NCBI GenBank assembly: GCA_020444905.1
Contig: JAGRHQ010000008.1
Span: forward strand, 1 to 42,034
Direction of reading: 5' to 3'
DNA: 42,034 nucleotides
Source: Candidatus Competibacteraceae bacterium
Lineage (GTDB): Bacteria > Pseudomonadota > Gammaproteobacteria > Competibacterales > Competibacteraceae
Part shown: positions 18,179 through 25,875 of the stretch, in pieces
Layout of the letters: each line of letters begins with the position of its first letter
How positions within the stretch are numbered: the stretch's first letter is position 1
Program-made: the position numbers and the translations under genes
Notes under the pieces: model-generated
Databases searched by the model: none
Told to the model about the DNA's origin: nothing
The model's input: the letters and a program-made list of their open reading frames with translations, nothing else

Positions 18179-20764
18179 ATGGCGTCGGAACAGCCGCTGC
18201 TAGTTTTCCCATCTTTTCAACGTGCCAAGCGTGATAAGGGATTTAGTATAGGAAAGCTGCCTCATACGCCAAGCAAATCAGAGCAAATAAAACGCCTTGG
18301 TCCCCAATTCAAGCGTCTGCAGCAAGCCTTCAAGGCCGAACGGCTGGCGCTTCAAACAGATTCCCAAGGTCTTTTCCCTGAGTTTGTTTTGGTTATTGAA
18401 ACCCGTGGGCGCATTGAAGATTTTTACCGCGCAGCCCAAGCTATTGGCATAGGTTGGCTTGGTGAAATTGACCTTGATGGTTTAGAGCCGGATGACGATT
18501 TTTATATTCCAGATAAAAATGGACAGCGCACCGAAAAACACTTGGATGGGCGACTTTATCTGGGAATGACTGACCAACGAGCACTAGAGGAACTTCTGCG
18601 GCTCTGGGGGCGTTTCAAGGAGGAGCAACCTCTTGGTCAGGGGAATGCCAAATGGCGAGAACTTTTCAGCCATGCTAAAGAAATCCGCCGCTGGGGCGTC
18701 AAAGATCGATTAATTGATTACGGTATTCTTGATGATTGGGCGCAGAGTATTGAAGACGATCCAAGTGCTCCTGTCACCTTCAGAGTAGAACTTTGGTATC
18801 CAGAAAAACCGGATAACTCTAGTCGCCAAGCCCATCAACAAGCCGAAGAAGATACTGTCCGCCAGGCGATTATTGCTGGTGGCGGAGAAATTTTGGCAAA
18901 TATACGGATAGATGAAATTCATTTTCATGCCTTCAAAGGCCAAATCCCTGTATCGGTAGCACGTTCCGCATTTCGAGTACTGGAATCGGAAGATGAAACT
19001 GGTCTAGCTACCTTATTTCGTAATAACGCTATCAGAACCTTTTTGCCGATAGCTCAAGGTATTGCTTCTTTACCTAGTGAGGGCGAACCATCTATATTTT
19101 TTTCTAAACCTCTGCCAAACGATAAACCACCAGTAGTCGCTTTGCTTGATGGGTACCCGTTTTCCCAACATGATGTATTAAATAATCGGATTGACATTTA
19201 TGACCCCGATATTTTGCTCTCTAAATATCCTCACCCAAAGAATATGCGGCATGGAACCGCAATGGCATCTCTCATTGTACATGGTGAGTTGGATGCCAAT
19301 GAGCCACCATTAAGTCGACGTATATTCTGTCAACCGATTCTCGAGCCTGATCTAATGAGTCGGAACGAGGATGAGCATATTCCAGAAACCGTTTTTGCTG
19401 AGGATCGGGTACATAAAGCAATCGTTGAAATGTTTGAGGGGGATAAGCCTACAGCACCTACGATTTATATCGTCAATCTTTCTATTGGCGAACAACCATT
19501 TTTCCGAGAAATAAGTCCTTGGGCTAGATTAATAGATTGGTTAGCATGGAAATATAAGCTACTCTTCTTAATTAGCTCAGGTAATCAAGGAATAAATATA
19601 AATCTTGGCTTAGACGAATCTACTTTTTTAGCGAATACAGATAAAAAAAAGATTCAAACCTTACTTCATCATCACCAAAAAAACCTATTTGATCGACGCT
19701 TATTAAGCCCAAGTGAAGCAATCAATGCGCTGACGATTGGAGCACAGCATAAAGATTATTCAACCATTTCCTATCTTGCGAACCGAGTAGATTTGCTGCC
19801 TTCAAATAACTTTCCTAATCCGGCAAGCCGTTTAGGACCAGGATTTCGACAAGCAATCAAACCAGAAATCCTGCTACCCGGTGGGAGGCAACTCTACCGT
19901 TACTGCCTTACCTCGAATGGAGCTTATTCCATCGATAAAAATAAAATTGCTCCCGGACAAAAAACTGCTGCGCCAGACCATACAGGTACGGGGTTAACAA
20001 ATGATTGCATCTACACCCGTGGCACCAGCAACGCTACTGCCTTAGCGACTCGCGCCGCTGCCAAACTTTACGAAGTTTTAGAGGGAATGAAAAACTTACC
20101 TGGCGGTGATTGCATTAATAGAGATACTACCGCTCCGTTATTAAAGGCATTAATCGTTCACAGCGCCACTTGGCCAGATGAAGCCATAGATGTACTGAAA
20201 ACAGTTGTTCCAAAGGGCAATAAACAAAAACGAGGAATTACCCGCTTTCTCGGCTATGGAGTTGCCGACCCAGCACGAGTAGAAGCCTGTGTCGCCCAGC
20301 GTGCTACGGTATTAGGCGCTGGCTTGTTGCAGCAGGACGAAGCCCATGAATATGAACTCCCGATTCCTGTTGAGTTAAGCAATACGACGGAATGGCGTCG
20401 GTTGATCATTACGCTGGCTTGGCTCACGCCAGTCAATCCAACCCATCGAGTGTACCGCAAAGCCAAATTGAGCTTTCAGCCACCCAAAGACCTTTTGGCA
20501 GTCGATAGGCAACACGCCGACTGGCAACAAGTTCAAAAGGGTACGGTTCAGCACGAAGTCCTGGAAGGGAAAAAAGCCTGCGTTTTCCAAGACGGCGACA
20601 GTCTGCGAATTAAAATCGCTGCGCAAGGCGACACCAGCCAAAATTTTGATGAAGCAATCCCTTACGGTCTTGCCATTACCCTGGAAGTGGAAGACCAAAG
20701 TGGAATTCCGATTTACGAGCGCGTTCGGGAAAAGTTAACCGTTCGGATTGTCGCTTCGGTCTGA
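18179..20764 (+). CDS. ietS: Subtilisin-like (S8) protease of an IetAS-type module
   Basis: An 861-aa protein with an S8 serine protease domain in its middle. The catalytic residues are D324 in ALLDGYP, H358 in MRHGTAMASL and S617 in RGTSNATALA; the oxyanion Asn is N469 in SSGNQG. No signal peptide is present, so it should act in the cytoplasm. The N-terminal ~300 residues form an uncharacterised region that may be an inhibitory or sensing domain; the C-terminal ~170 residues look beta-rich. AGGAG lies upstream of the ATG, and the gene is 20 bp after ietA, so the two are almost surely co-transcribed. Base composition is visibly more AT-rich (for example 19480-19700) than in the flanking met genes, which fits horizontal acquisition. 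The substrate is unknown. Confidence 0.87.
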   Translation: MASEQPLLVFPSFQRAKRDKGFSIGKLPHTPSKSEQIKRLGPQFKRLQQAFKAERLALQTDSQGLFPEFVLVIETRGRIEDFYRAAQAIGIGWLGEIDLDGLEPDDDFYIPDKNGQRTEKHLDGRLYLGMTDQRALEELLRLWGRFKEEQPLGQGNAKWRELFSHAKEIRRWGVKDRLIDYGILDDWAQSIEDDPSAPVTFRVELWYPEKPDNSSRQAHQQAEEDTVRQAIIAGGGEILANIRIDEIHFHAFKGQIPVSVARSAFRVLESEDETGLATLFRNNAIRTFLPIAQGIASLPSEGEPSIFFSKPLPNDKPPVVALLDGYPFSQHDVLNNRIDIYDPDILLSKYPHPKNMRHGTAMASLIVHGELDANEPPLSRRIFCQPILEPDLMSRNEDEHIPETVFAEDRVHKAIVEMFEGDKPTAPTIYIVNLSIGEQPFFREISPWARLIDWLAWKYKLLFLISSGNQGININLGLDESTFLANTDKKKIQTLLHHHQKNLFDRRLLSPSEAINALTIGAQHKDYSTISYLANRVDLLPSNNFPNPASRLGPGFRQAIKPEILLPGGRQLYRYCLTSNGAYSIDKNKIAPGQKTAAPDHTGTGLTNDCIYTRGTSNATALATRAAAKLYEVLEGMKNLPGGDCINRDTTAPLLKALIVHSATWPDEAIDVLKTVVPKGNKQKRGITRFLGYGVADPARVEACVAQRATVLGAGLLQQDEAHEYELPIPVELSNTTEWRRLIITLAWLTPVNPTHRVYRKAKLSFQPPKDLLAVDRQHADWQQVQKGTVQHEVLEGKKACVFQDGDSLRIKIAAQGDTSQNFDEAIPYGLAITLEVEDQSGIPIYERVREKLTVRIVASV

Positions 20765-20817
20765 CCGACATTACACCAATAACATCATCATGCATGATTA
20801 AGCAATTTCTAACGAAC

Positions 20818-21678
20818 ATGGAATCTCAAATCAAACATCCCAAGATTTTCAGTTGCGAATTCTTCCCGCCCATCACCGTCGAGGGCTTCACTAAACTCCA
20901 GGCGGCTCGCCAGGAATTACTGGTGATGCATCCGGCGTATTTCTCGGTTACCTACGGCGCCGGCGGTTCCACCCGCGACCGCACGGTGGAAGTAGTGCTG
21001 GATATTCAAGCCAACAGCGGCGTACCGGCCACTCCGCATTTGACCTGCATCGCCTCAACCCGGAGCAGCGTCCGCGAACTGTTGAACCACTATAAAGCGC
21101 ACGGTATCCGCCGCATCGTCGCATTGCGTGGTGATATGCCCTCGGGGATGCGTGATCCCGGCGAATTTCGCTACGCTAACGAACTGGTCCGCTTTATTCG
21201 TGAGGAATTTGGCGAGCATTTTCATCTCGAAGTCGCCGCCTATCCCGAATATCACCCTCAAGCATCCAGTCCTGATCAGGACTTACAAAACTTCCAGCGC
21301 AAAGTCGATGCGGGCGCCAACAGCGCTATTACCCAGTATTTCTATAATCCCGACGCCTATTTCCGTTTCATCGACCAATGTACGCGCCGGGGCATCGATA
21401 TTCCCATCGTGCCAGGCATCATGCCGATCACCAATTTCACCCAGTTAGCGCGCTTTTCCGATGCCTGCGGCGCGGAAATTCCCCGGTGGATTCGCAAGAA
21501 GCTGGAAAGTTTTGGCGATGACCGCGACGCCATTCGCGCCTTTGGTCTGGACGCGGTTAGCGCGCTTTGCCGGACCTTACTCGATGGCGGCGCGCCAGGC
21601 TTGCATTTTTACACAATGAATCAAGCCGGATTAACCTTGGCCATCAGCGAACGGCTGGGGTTGTTGACCGCCAATTAA
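20818..21678 (+). CDS. metF: 5,10-methylenetetrahydrofolate reductase
   Basis: MetF is a flavoprotein that reduces methylene-THF to methyl-THF, the methyl donor for methionine synthesis. The protein shows the family start KIFSCEFFPP, the THF/FAD region YFSVTYGAGGSTRDRT, HLTCIA, ALRGDMP and PGIMPITNF. The start is either 20818 (MESQIKHP, 286 aa) or 20794 (294 aa); neither has a clear ribosome-binding site and the shorter form fits the family better. The gene completes the metK-ahcY-metF methyl cycle but is now 3.7 kb from ahcY because of the IetAS genes, so read-through from the riboswitch-controlled transcript may be reduced. A terminator hairpin follows. Confidence 0.96.
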   Translation: MESQIKHPKIFSCEFFPPITVEGFTKLQAARQELLVMHPAYFSVTYGAGGSTRDRTVEVVLDIQANSGVPATPHLTCIASTRSSVRELLNHYKAHGIRRIVALRGDMPSGMRDPGEFRYANELVRFIREEFGEHFHLEVAAYPEYHPQASSPDQDLQNFQRKVDAGANSAITQYFYNPDAYFRFIDQCTRRGIDIPIVPGIMPITNFTQLARFSDACGAEIPRWIRKKLESFGDDRDAIRAFGLDAVSALCRTLLDGGAPGLHFYTMNQAGLTLAISERLGLLTAN

Positions 21679-21700
21679 CCGATTTTAATCGGATTAAACA

Positions 21701-21730
21701 ACAATGCCCTTCCACATGGAAGGGCATTGT
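21701..21730. terminator. Bidirectional terminator between metF and the flgO-like gene
   Basis: A perfect 13-bp stem (21701-21713 with 21718-21730) with an ACAT loop lies between two convergent genes. T-runs are short on both sides (GTATTTG on +, TGTTTAA on -), so efficiency is uncertain. A smaller hairpin CCGAT/ATCGG (21679-21692) directly follows the metF stop. Confidence 0.75.
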
Positions 21731-21746
21731 ATTTGAAAACAAGAAC

Positions 21747-22310
21747 TTACTGAGCAGCAATCAGCGCTTTGGCATCCGGCCCCAGAGGCAGCACATAGTC
21801 ATGGGAAGCCAGCACTAGATTATCAGTGGCGCGGATCAGACGAGCGTTGACGAACACCGACGTCCGGCCCACCGCATAGGTACCGGCAATCACCGCCGCC
21901 GCGTTATGCGACTGGCTGATCTCCCTGACAGAACGCGACAAAGCGAACTCGCCCGCGCCCTCCTGAACGAAGATGTTATTACGCATCTTGATCTCGATCA
22001 CCGTGAAACCCTGCTGGGCGAACCGCGAACCCAGTTGTTCGCCAATCACGCGCCCCAGGCCCGATGACATTTCAAGATTATTAATATCTACAAACGTCGC
22101 TGACAGCAGCGGCTCACGGCGCTCCCGCAACCAGGGCGCTCTTATGAGCAAGGCATCCGCCGCCTGATAGTTCTGGCTGATCAAGTCCGCATCCTGGATG
22201 ATGGGTCGGACCGGCGTTTCATCGCCTGAAGAGGCGCATCCCTGGATACCCGCCAAGCCGAACAGAGCCAGCAATGCGACTCCCGCACGTAGGATCATAT
22301 TCCAGTTCAT
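21747..22310 (-). CDS. FlgO-family lipoprotein
   Basis: A 187-aa lipoprotein: hydrophobic signal then GIQGCASSG, where the cysteine is lipidated. The mature part matches the FlgO domain, with NYQAADALL, PLLSATFVDINNLEMSSGLGRVIGEQLGSRF and the C-terminal AGTYAVGRTSVFVNARLIRA in two parts. In Vibrio, FlgO is an outer-membrane protein supporting flagellar stability; in bacteria without adjacent flagellar genes, as here, FlgO-domain proteins have unknown roles. Its ATG overlaps the stop of the preceding lipoprotein gene by four bases, so the two are translationally coupled. Confidence 0.85.
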   Translation of the reverse strand: MNWNMILRAGVALLALFGLAGIQGCASSGDETPVRPIIQDADLISQNYQAADALLIRAPWLRERREPLLSATFVDINNLEMSSGLGRVIGEQLGSRFAQQGFTVIEIKMRNNIFVQEGAGEFALSRSVREISQSHNAAAVIAGTYAVGRTSVFVNARLIRATDNLVLASHDYVLPLGPDAKALIAAQ

Positions 22311-22852
22311 GGTCCGACCACCTCTATGATGCGACTCGCCGATTGCTGCATGGCAATGTATTGGCTTTTATCGCCAACATAATAAACATTGCTATATCGG
22401 ATCAGATAACGATCAGCGTTCATGACCGAAACATTGACAATGACTTCGTACTCGACGGTTTCCGGCAACCCAGATTTTACCACCTGCATGTCATAGCTGA
22501 CGGGTAAACCGGCTGAAGGATTGGTAGTGAGAATGAATCCCCGTTCTACAAGACGCGTAGTCAATAAGTCATAAAACCCCGCGCCTGCCGCGCTGTCGTA
22601 TCTGGGCTGCTCGAGATACAAGCTAATGGTTGGACGGTCCTGAGCCTCATGCTCTTTATCGTACTCAGAATCTGGCGTCATTAAGGCGTCTTGTAGCCAA
22701 TTGGCTACATCAATCGCCATGACATCCCAGTGATGCGCCGACCGCATCTTCTGTTGGTAGGTGAGCGGATAGGTCGTCTCGACGGGCATTGGAGTTGTGC
22801 AAGCCCCCAGCCCCAAACAGAGAACAATAAGAGAAGCATACAAGGTCTTCAT
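22307..22852 (-). CDS. Lipoprotein of unknown function, coupled to the FlgO-like gene
   Basis: A 181-aa protein with a signal peptide and lipobox LGACTT. I do not recognise a family. The mature part contains YDSAAGAGFYDLLTTRLVE and VEYEVIVNVSVMNADRYLIRY, predicting an alpha/beta fold like that of other small periplasmic lipoproteins. It comes first in a two-gene minus-strand operon, overlapping the FlgO-like gene at ATGA (22307-22310), so the two products probably act together at the outer membrane. Confidence 0.8.
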   Translation of the reverse strand: MKTLYASLIVLCLGLGACTTPMPVETTYPLTYQQKMRSAHHWDVMAIDVANWLQDALMTPDSEYDKEHEAQDRPTISLYLEQPRYDSAAGAGFYDLLTTRLVERGFILTTNPSAGLPVSYDMQVVKSGLPETVEYEVIVNVSVMNADRYLIRYSNVYYVGDKSQYIAMQQSASRIIEVVGP

Positions 22853-23217
22853 GATTTTCTCCCTCGGCTTTTTGTATCCGTTGTTAGCGGCACTCTTCAG
22901 AGTTTAGCGGGTTATACCACCGGTTCCACCCCTTGACAACAAGGGTTTTGCAAATCTGCCCGTTGATTTTATCGCGAAGATGCAAGCAGGCTGATTACCA
23001 GAGCAAACAAAGTCTTAACGATTTAGTTCAACACATTATGTTGTATATGACTGGATCGTGAACCACAGTATGTAGAAAAACAGGCCTGTATCCTCTAAAA
23101 TTTCCAGTCCCGAATCACACTCAGCATCGCTCGGAGGCGATTCTTCTCAATTCAATACGTCAACCGTTCCTGATTCTAAGCGTGACTCATCAACATTTTT
23201 CCAGAGATCCCGGGGTT
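22853..23217. other. 365-bp divergent intergenic region with nrdJ control sites
   Basis: No gene is seen. The right half holds two NrdR-box-like sites (23031-23078). A TTGACA hexamer at 22933-22938 lacks a partner -10 at 17 bp. No cobalamin riboswitch box (GCCACTG) is seen, although the downstream enzyme uses adenosylcobalamin. Confidence 0.55.
23031..23078 (+). promoter_or_regulatory. Tandem NrdR-box-like sites upstream of nrdJa
   Basis: Two sites resemble the NrdR palindrome acaCwAtATaTwGtgt: ACACATTATGTTGTAT (23031-23046, about 13 of 16 positions) and CCACAGTATGTAGAAA (23063-23078, core CAGTATGTAG). Their spacing is 32 bp start to start, three helical turns, as is usual for NrdR box pairs. 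NrdR is the nucleotide-sensing repressor of ribonucleotide reductase genes, and the sites lie 140-190 bp upstream of nrdJa. Confidence 0.6.
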
Positions 23218-25377
23218 ATGAAAACCGCTCATTTGCAACCTGTTGACTGTCCGACCACCGCTGCCGCCGTGCCGATGCAGCCAGCCTCCTGGGATATCTG
23301 GGACAAGAAATACCGATTGAAGGCCAAGGATGGGCGTCCGATTGACGAAACTATCGATGGCACCTACCAAAGAGTTGCCCGGGCGCTGGCCGAAGTCGAG
23401 GCAACCCCGGAATTGCGCGAACACTGGTACGAAAAATTCTTGTGGGCCTTGCGCCATGGCGCAATTCCAGCAGGACGAATAATTTCCAATGCCGGCGCCT
23501 GGGAGCACAAACCCGCAACTTCGACCATCAATTGCACGGTATCCGGCACGATTCTGGATTCTATGGACGATATCCTGCGCAAAGTGCATGAAGCAGGACT
23601 CACATTAAAAGCGGGTTCTGGCATCGGTTATTGCTTCTCCACGCTGCGTCCGCGCGGCGCTTATGTATCTGGAGCCGGAGCCTATACCTCCGGCCCGCTG
23701 TCGTTCATGGATATTTACGACAAGATGTGTTTCACCGTCTCCTCGGCGGGTGGACGGCGCGGCGCGCAGATGGGAACTTTCGATGTGGGCCACCCCGATG
23801 TCATGGAATTCATCCGCGCCAAGCGTGAAGCGGGACGTTTGCGACAATTCAATCTGTCGCTGCTGATCACCCGCGAATTCATGGAAGCCGTCAAGAACAA
23901 TCAGGACTGGGTGTTGGCGTTCCCAATGATGGCTCAAGAAGCTGAGCAGGATCGGACCGATCTTGATGACGCTGCGCAAATTGTCTGGCGCGAATGGCCA
24001 ACTGCTCAGGGATTGGTGGTTAACCAAAAAGGCCAGGTTGCTTGCAAAATTTATCGAAAAATTCCCGCTCGACGTCTGTGGGACGTGATTATGTCCTCAA
24101 CTTATGATTATGCAGAACCGGGATTCATTTTGATTGATGAAGTCAATGCAATGAATAACAATTGGTTCTGTGAAAATATACAAGCATCAAATCCTTGCGG
24201 CGAACAAATGCTCCCTCCTTATGGATCTTGCTTACTCGGTTCGATCAATTTAACCCAGTTCGTGGAGAATCCCTTTACCCAAAAAGCCCGCTTTAACTGG
24301 GATACCTATCGCCAAGTGGTCGCCATCTTCACCCGAATGCTGGATAACGTGGTGGAAATCAATGGCCTGCCACTGGAACAGCAGCGCCAGGAGATTTTAA
24401 GTAAGCGCCGGCATGGCATGGGTTATCTCGGACTTGGTTCGACATTGACCTTGCTCGGTATGAAATATGGTTCGCCGGAATCCCTGGCTTTCACCGAGGA
24501 AGTCACTCGGGAAATGGCGCTCGTCGGCTGGCGGGTTGCGCTGGAACTGGCGCAGGAAAAAGGTCCGGCGCCTATTCTCGAACAGGAATTTACTATCACT
24601 GCTGATCTGCTGCGCAAGCGCCCGGAGATGGCGAACGATGGCATCCGCGAAGGGGATTGCGTCAAGGGCAAGGTTCTACACGCCCGCTATAGTCGCTACA
24701 TGCAGCGGATTGCGGAAGTTGATCCTGATCTGGTCAAAGCACTTGCTGAAGTAGGCGCACGGTTTACCCATCACACCTCCATCGCCCCGACCGGCACCAT
24801 CGCTCTGTCACTAGCTAATAACGTCAGTAATGGCATTGAACCCAGCTTCGCCCATCATTATTCACGCAACATTATCCGCTCCGGGAAAAAATCCAAGGAA
24901 AAAGTCGATGTATTCTCTTTTGAATTATTGGCCTACCGACACCTGATTAATCCCGGAGCTATTCCAGAGGCCCAATCGCTTGAGGAACAGTTACCGGATG
25001 CGTTCATTACCGCCGATGACGTGACGCCCAGGCAGCATGTGGATATTCAGGCTGCCGCGCAAAAATGGATCGATTCCAGCATCTCCAAAACCGCCAACGT
25101 TCCAACTGATTTCCCTTACGAGGATTTCAAGGACATCTATCTTTACGCCTACGAGCAGGGACTCAAAGGCTGCACGACCTTCCGCTTTAACCCCGCCGCC
25201 TTCCAGGGCGTGTTGGTCAAGGAACAAGATCTAGCGAATACCCACTACCGGTTCGTGTTGGAGGATGGTTCGGCAATCGAAGTGCAGGGCAACGAAGAAG
25301 TTGAGTATGATGGTGAAATTCATACGGCGGCGAATTTGTTCGACGCTATTAAGGAGGGATATTACGGAAAATTTTGA
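23218..25377 (+). CDS. nrdJ: Adenosylcobalamin-dependent (class II) ribonucleotide reductase, large part
   Basis: This is the catalytic part of a split class II reductase (NrdJa type), which reduces ribonucleotides to deoxyribonucleotides with adenosylcobalamin and without needing oxygen. Active-site cysteines appear in TSTINCTVSG (C106) and NPCGEQ (C327); the phosphate-binding APTGTIALSLANN is present. It ends DGEIHTAANLFDAIKEGYYG-KF, the natural end of NrdJa proteins, so the split is genuine. The ATG at 23218 gives 719 aa; a GTG at 23182 would add 12 residues and cannot be excluded, since neither has a strong ribosome-binding site. The second part, nrdJb, lies 498 bp downstream beyond a structured spacer. 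The upstream NrdR-like boxes suggest repression when dATP is high. Confidence 0.95.
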   Translation: MKTAHLQPVDCPTTAAAVPMQPASWDIWDKKYRLKAKDGRPIDETIDGTYQRVARALAEVEATPELREHWYEKFLWALRHGAIPAGRIISNAGAWEHKPATSTINCTVSGTILDSMDDILRKVHEAGLTLKAGSGIGYCFSTLRPRGAYVSGAGAYTSGPLSFMDIYDKMCFTVSSAGGRRGAQMGTFDVGHPDVMEFIRAKREAGRLRQFNLSLLITREFMEAVKNNQDWVLAFPMMAQEAEQDRTDLDDAAQIVWREWPTAQGLVVNQKGQVACKIYRKIPARRLWDVIMSSTYDYAEPGFILIDEVNAMNNNWFCENIQASNPCGEQMLPPYGSCLLGSINLTQFVENPFTQKARFNWDTYRQVVAIFTRMLDNVVEINGLPLEQQRQEILSKRRHGMGYLGLGSTLTLLGMKYGSPESLAFTEEVTREMALVGWRVALELAQEKGPAPILEQEFTITADLLRKRPEMANDGIREGDCVKGKVLHARYSRYMQRIAEVDPDLVKALAEVGARFTHHTSIAPTGTIALSLANNVSNGIEPSFAHHYSRNIIRSGKKSKEKVDVFSFELLAYRHLINPGAIPEAQSLEEQLPDAFITADDVTPRQHVDIQAAAQKWIDSSISKTANVPTDFPYEDFKDIYLYAYEQGLKGCTTFRFNPAAFQGVLVKEQDLANTHYRFVLEDGSAIEVQGNEEVEYDGEIHTAANLFDAIKEGYYGKF

Positions 25378-25405
25378 AACGAAGATTCGAAGGCAAAAAT
25401 GAAAA

Positions 25406-25435
25406 AGCGAACTCCAGTTAGCAGCTGGGTTCGCT
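25406..25435 (+). repeat. Strong hairpin 29 bp after nrdJa
   Basis: AGCGAAC (25406-25412) pairs with GTTCGCT (25429-25435), and CCAG (25414-25417) with CTGG (25425-25428), with one bulged T. That is eleven base pairs. No T-run follows, so it is more likely an mRNA 3'-end structure or part of the larger RNA than a terminator. Confidence 0.65.
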
Positions 25436-25448
25436 CGAAATGTTGGTT

Positions 25449-25541
25449 ACGCATGTGGCATGAACCGGGAGGCATGCCGCTCCTTGCAAGGAGTCTTTTC
25501 ATATAGCTACTTACAGTGCCCTTTCAAAGTAGCTCATGCGT
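25449..25541 (+). ncRNA. Cloverleaf-like structured RNA candidate
   Basis: Four helices tile 93 nt almost without gaps. A closing 7-bp helix (ACGCATG 25449-25455 with CATGCGT 25535-25541) encloses three hairpins: 25456-25462 with 25473-25479 (six Watson-Crick pairs plus G-U), CTCCT/AGGAG (25480-25484 with 25489-25493) and an 8-bp AGCTACTT/AAGTAGCT (25505-25512 with 25527-25534). It is not a tRNA: the T-loop and anticodon-arm signatures are missing. I cannot match it to tmRNA, RNase P RNA, 6S RNA or a cobalamin riboswitch. A structured RNA named for nrdJ genes exists in RNA motif surveys as I recall, and should be compared. Confidence 0.5.
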
Positions 25542-25564
25542 GGACAAGCTGCAAGGCCTAATCT

Positions 25565-25642
25565 CCTCCCGGAAAGGAGGTGATCGATGTGGTACTTCGA
25601 CGACAGTTGAAAGCTGCGCCACCGGGATTCCGGTGGGTCTTT
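25565..25642 (+). promoter_or_regulatory. Possible leader-ORF/attenuator upstream of nrdJb
   Basis: AAAGGAGGTGATC (25573-25585) is complementary to 13 nt of the usual 16S rRNA 3' end, far longer than a normal ribosome-binding site. Six bases after its GGAGG lies ATG (25587), opening a 7-codon ORF MWYFDDS ending at TGA (25608-25610). The GGAGG is paired in a hairpin CCTCC/GGAGG (25565-25569 with 25576-25580). Eight bases after the ORF a perfect 7-bp stem CCACCGG/CCGGTGG with GATT loop (25619-25636) is followed by GTCTTT. The order leader ORF, hairpin, U-rich tail resembles transcription attenuators. No proof of translation exists. Confidence 0.35.
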
Positions 25643-25739
25643 ACCCGTTACAGACGAGTGAAGAATTCGACCCGAGTACTTGACGCTTGGGATTACGGGT
25701 ATGAGTGCTGGGCTTTCTTAGTCAGGACTTAAAATTAGG

Positions 25740-25768
25740 TGGCGGGGCGCAATCCCCGCCATTTTCTT
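25740..25768 (+). terminator. Rho-independent terminator before nrdJb
   Basis: TGGCGGGG (25740-25747) pairs perfectly with CCCCGCCA (25754-25761), loop CGCAAT, followed by TTTTCTT. It ends whichever transcript covers the structured spacer, and implies nrdJb has its own promoter or depends on read-through. Confidence 0.85.
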
Positions 25769-25875
25769 GTCTGACGATCTTATCTTCGGTTTTGCTTACT
25801 ACATCCAAGCTACAATTAGCAAAAATGTAGCTTCAAAAAAACCGTATGAGATTAATCACTGCATACCGAATCCCC

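Larger units (their letters stand above)
25378..25875. other. 498-bp structured non-coding spacer between nrdJa and nrdJb
   Basis: No family gene is visible. The stretch is dense in inverted repeats: a hairpin after nrdJa (25406-25435), a four-helix cloverleaf (25449-25541), a hairpin over a strong ribosome-binding site with a 7-codon ORF, a GC-rich hairpin with U-rich tail (25619-25642), a long-range 7-bp pairing TACCCGT/ACGGGTA (25642-25648 with 25695-25701) and a clear terminator (25740-25768). In Pseudomonas the two nrdJ genes are nearly adjacent, so the spacer is unusual. Confidence 0.65.

Noticed and set aside
17116-20795. Direct repeats flanking the IetAS genes as an insertion footprint
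   Set aside because: Only ATGCAT, a 6-bp palindrome, is shared near both edges (17117 and ~20790); this is too short to count as a target duplication.
25449-25541. tRNA gene, suggested by the cloverleaf shape
   Set aside because: The arm lengths are wrong, the T-arm lacks a TTCRA-type loop, the middle hairpin has a four-base loop instead of a seven-base anticodon loop, and no CCA follows the closing helix.
25378-25875. Cobalamin riboswitch or group I intron between nrdJa and nrdJb
   Set aside because: No cobalamin box (GCCACTG) is seen, and I find no group I core sequences. Both nrdJ proteins have natural ends, so there is no interrupted gene to splice.
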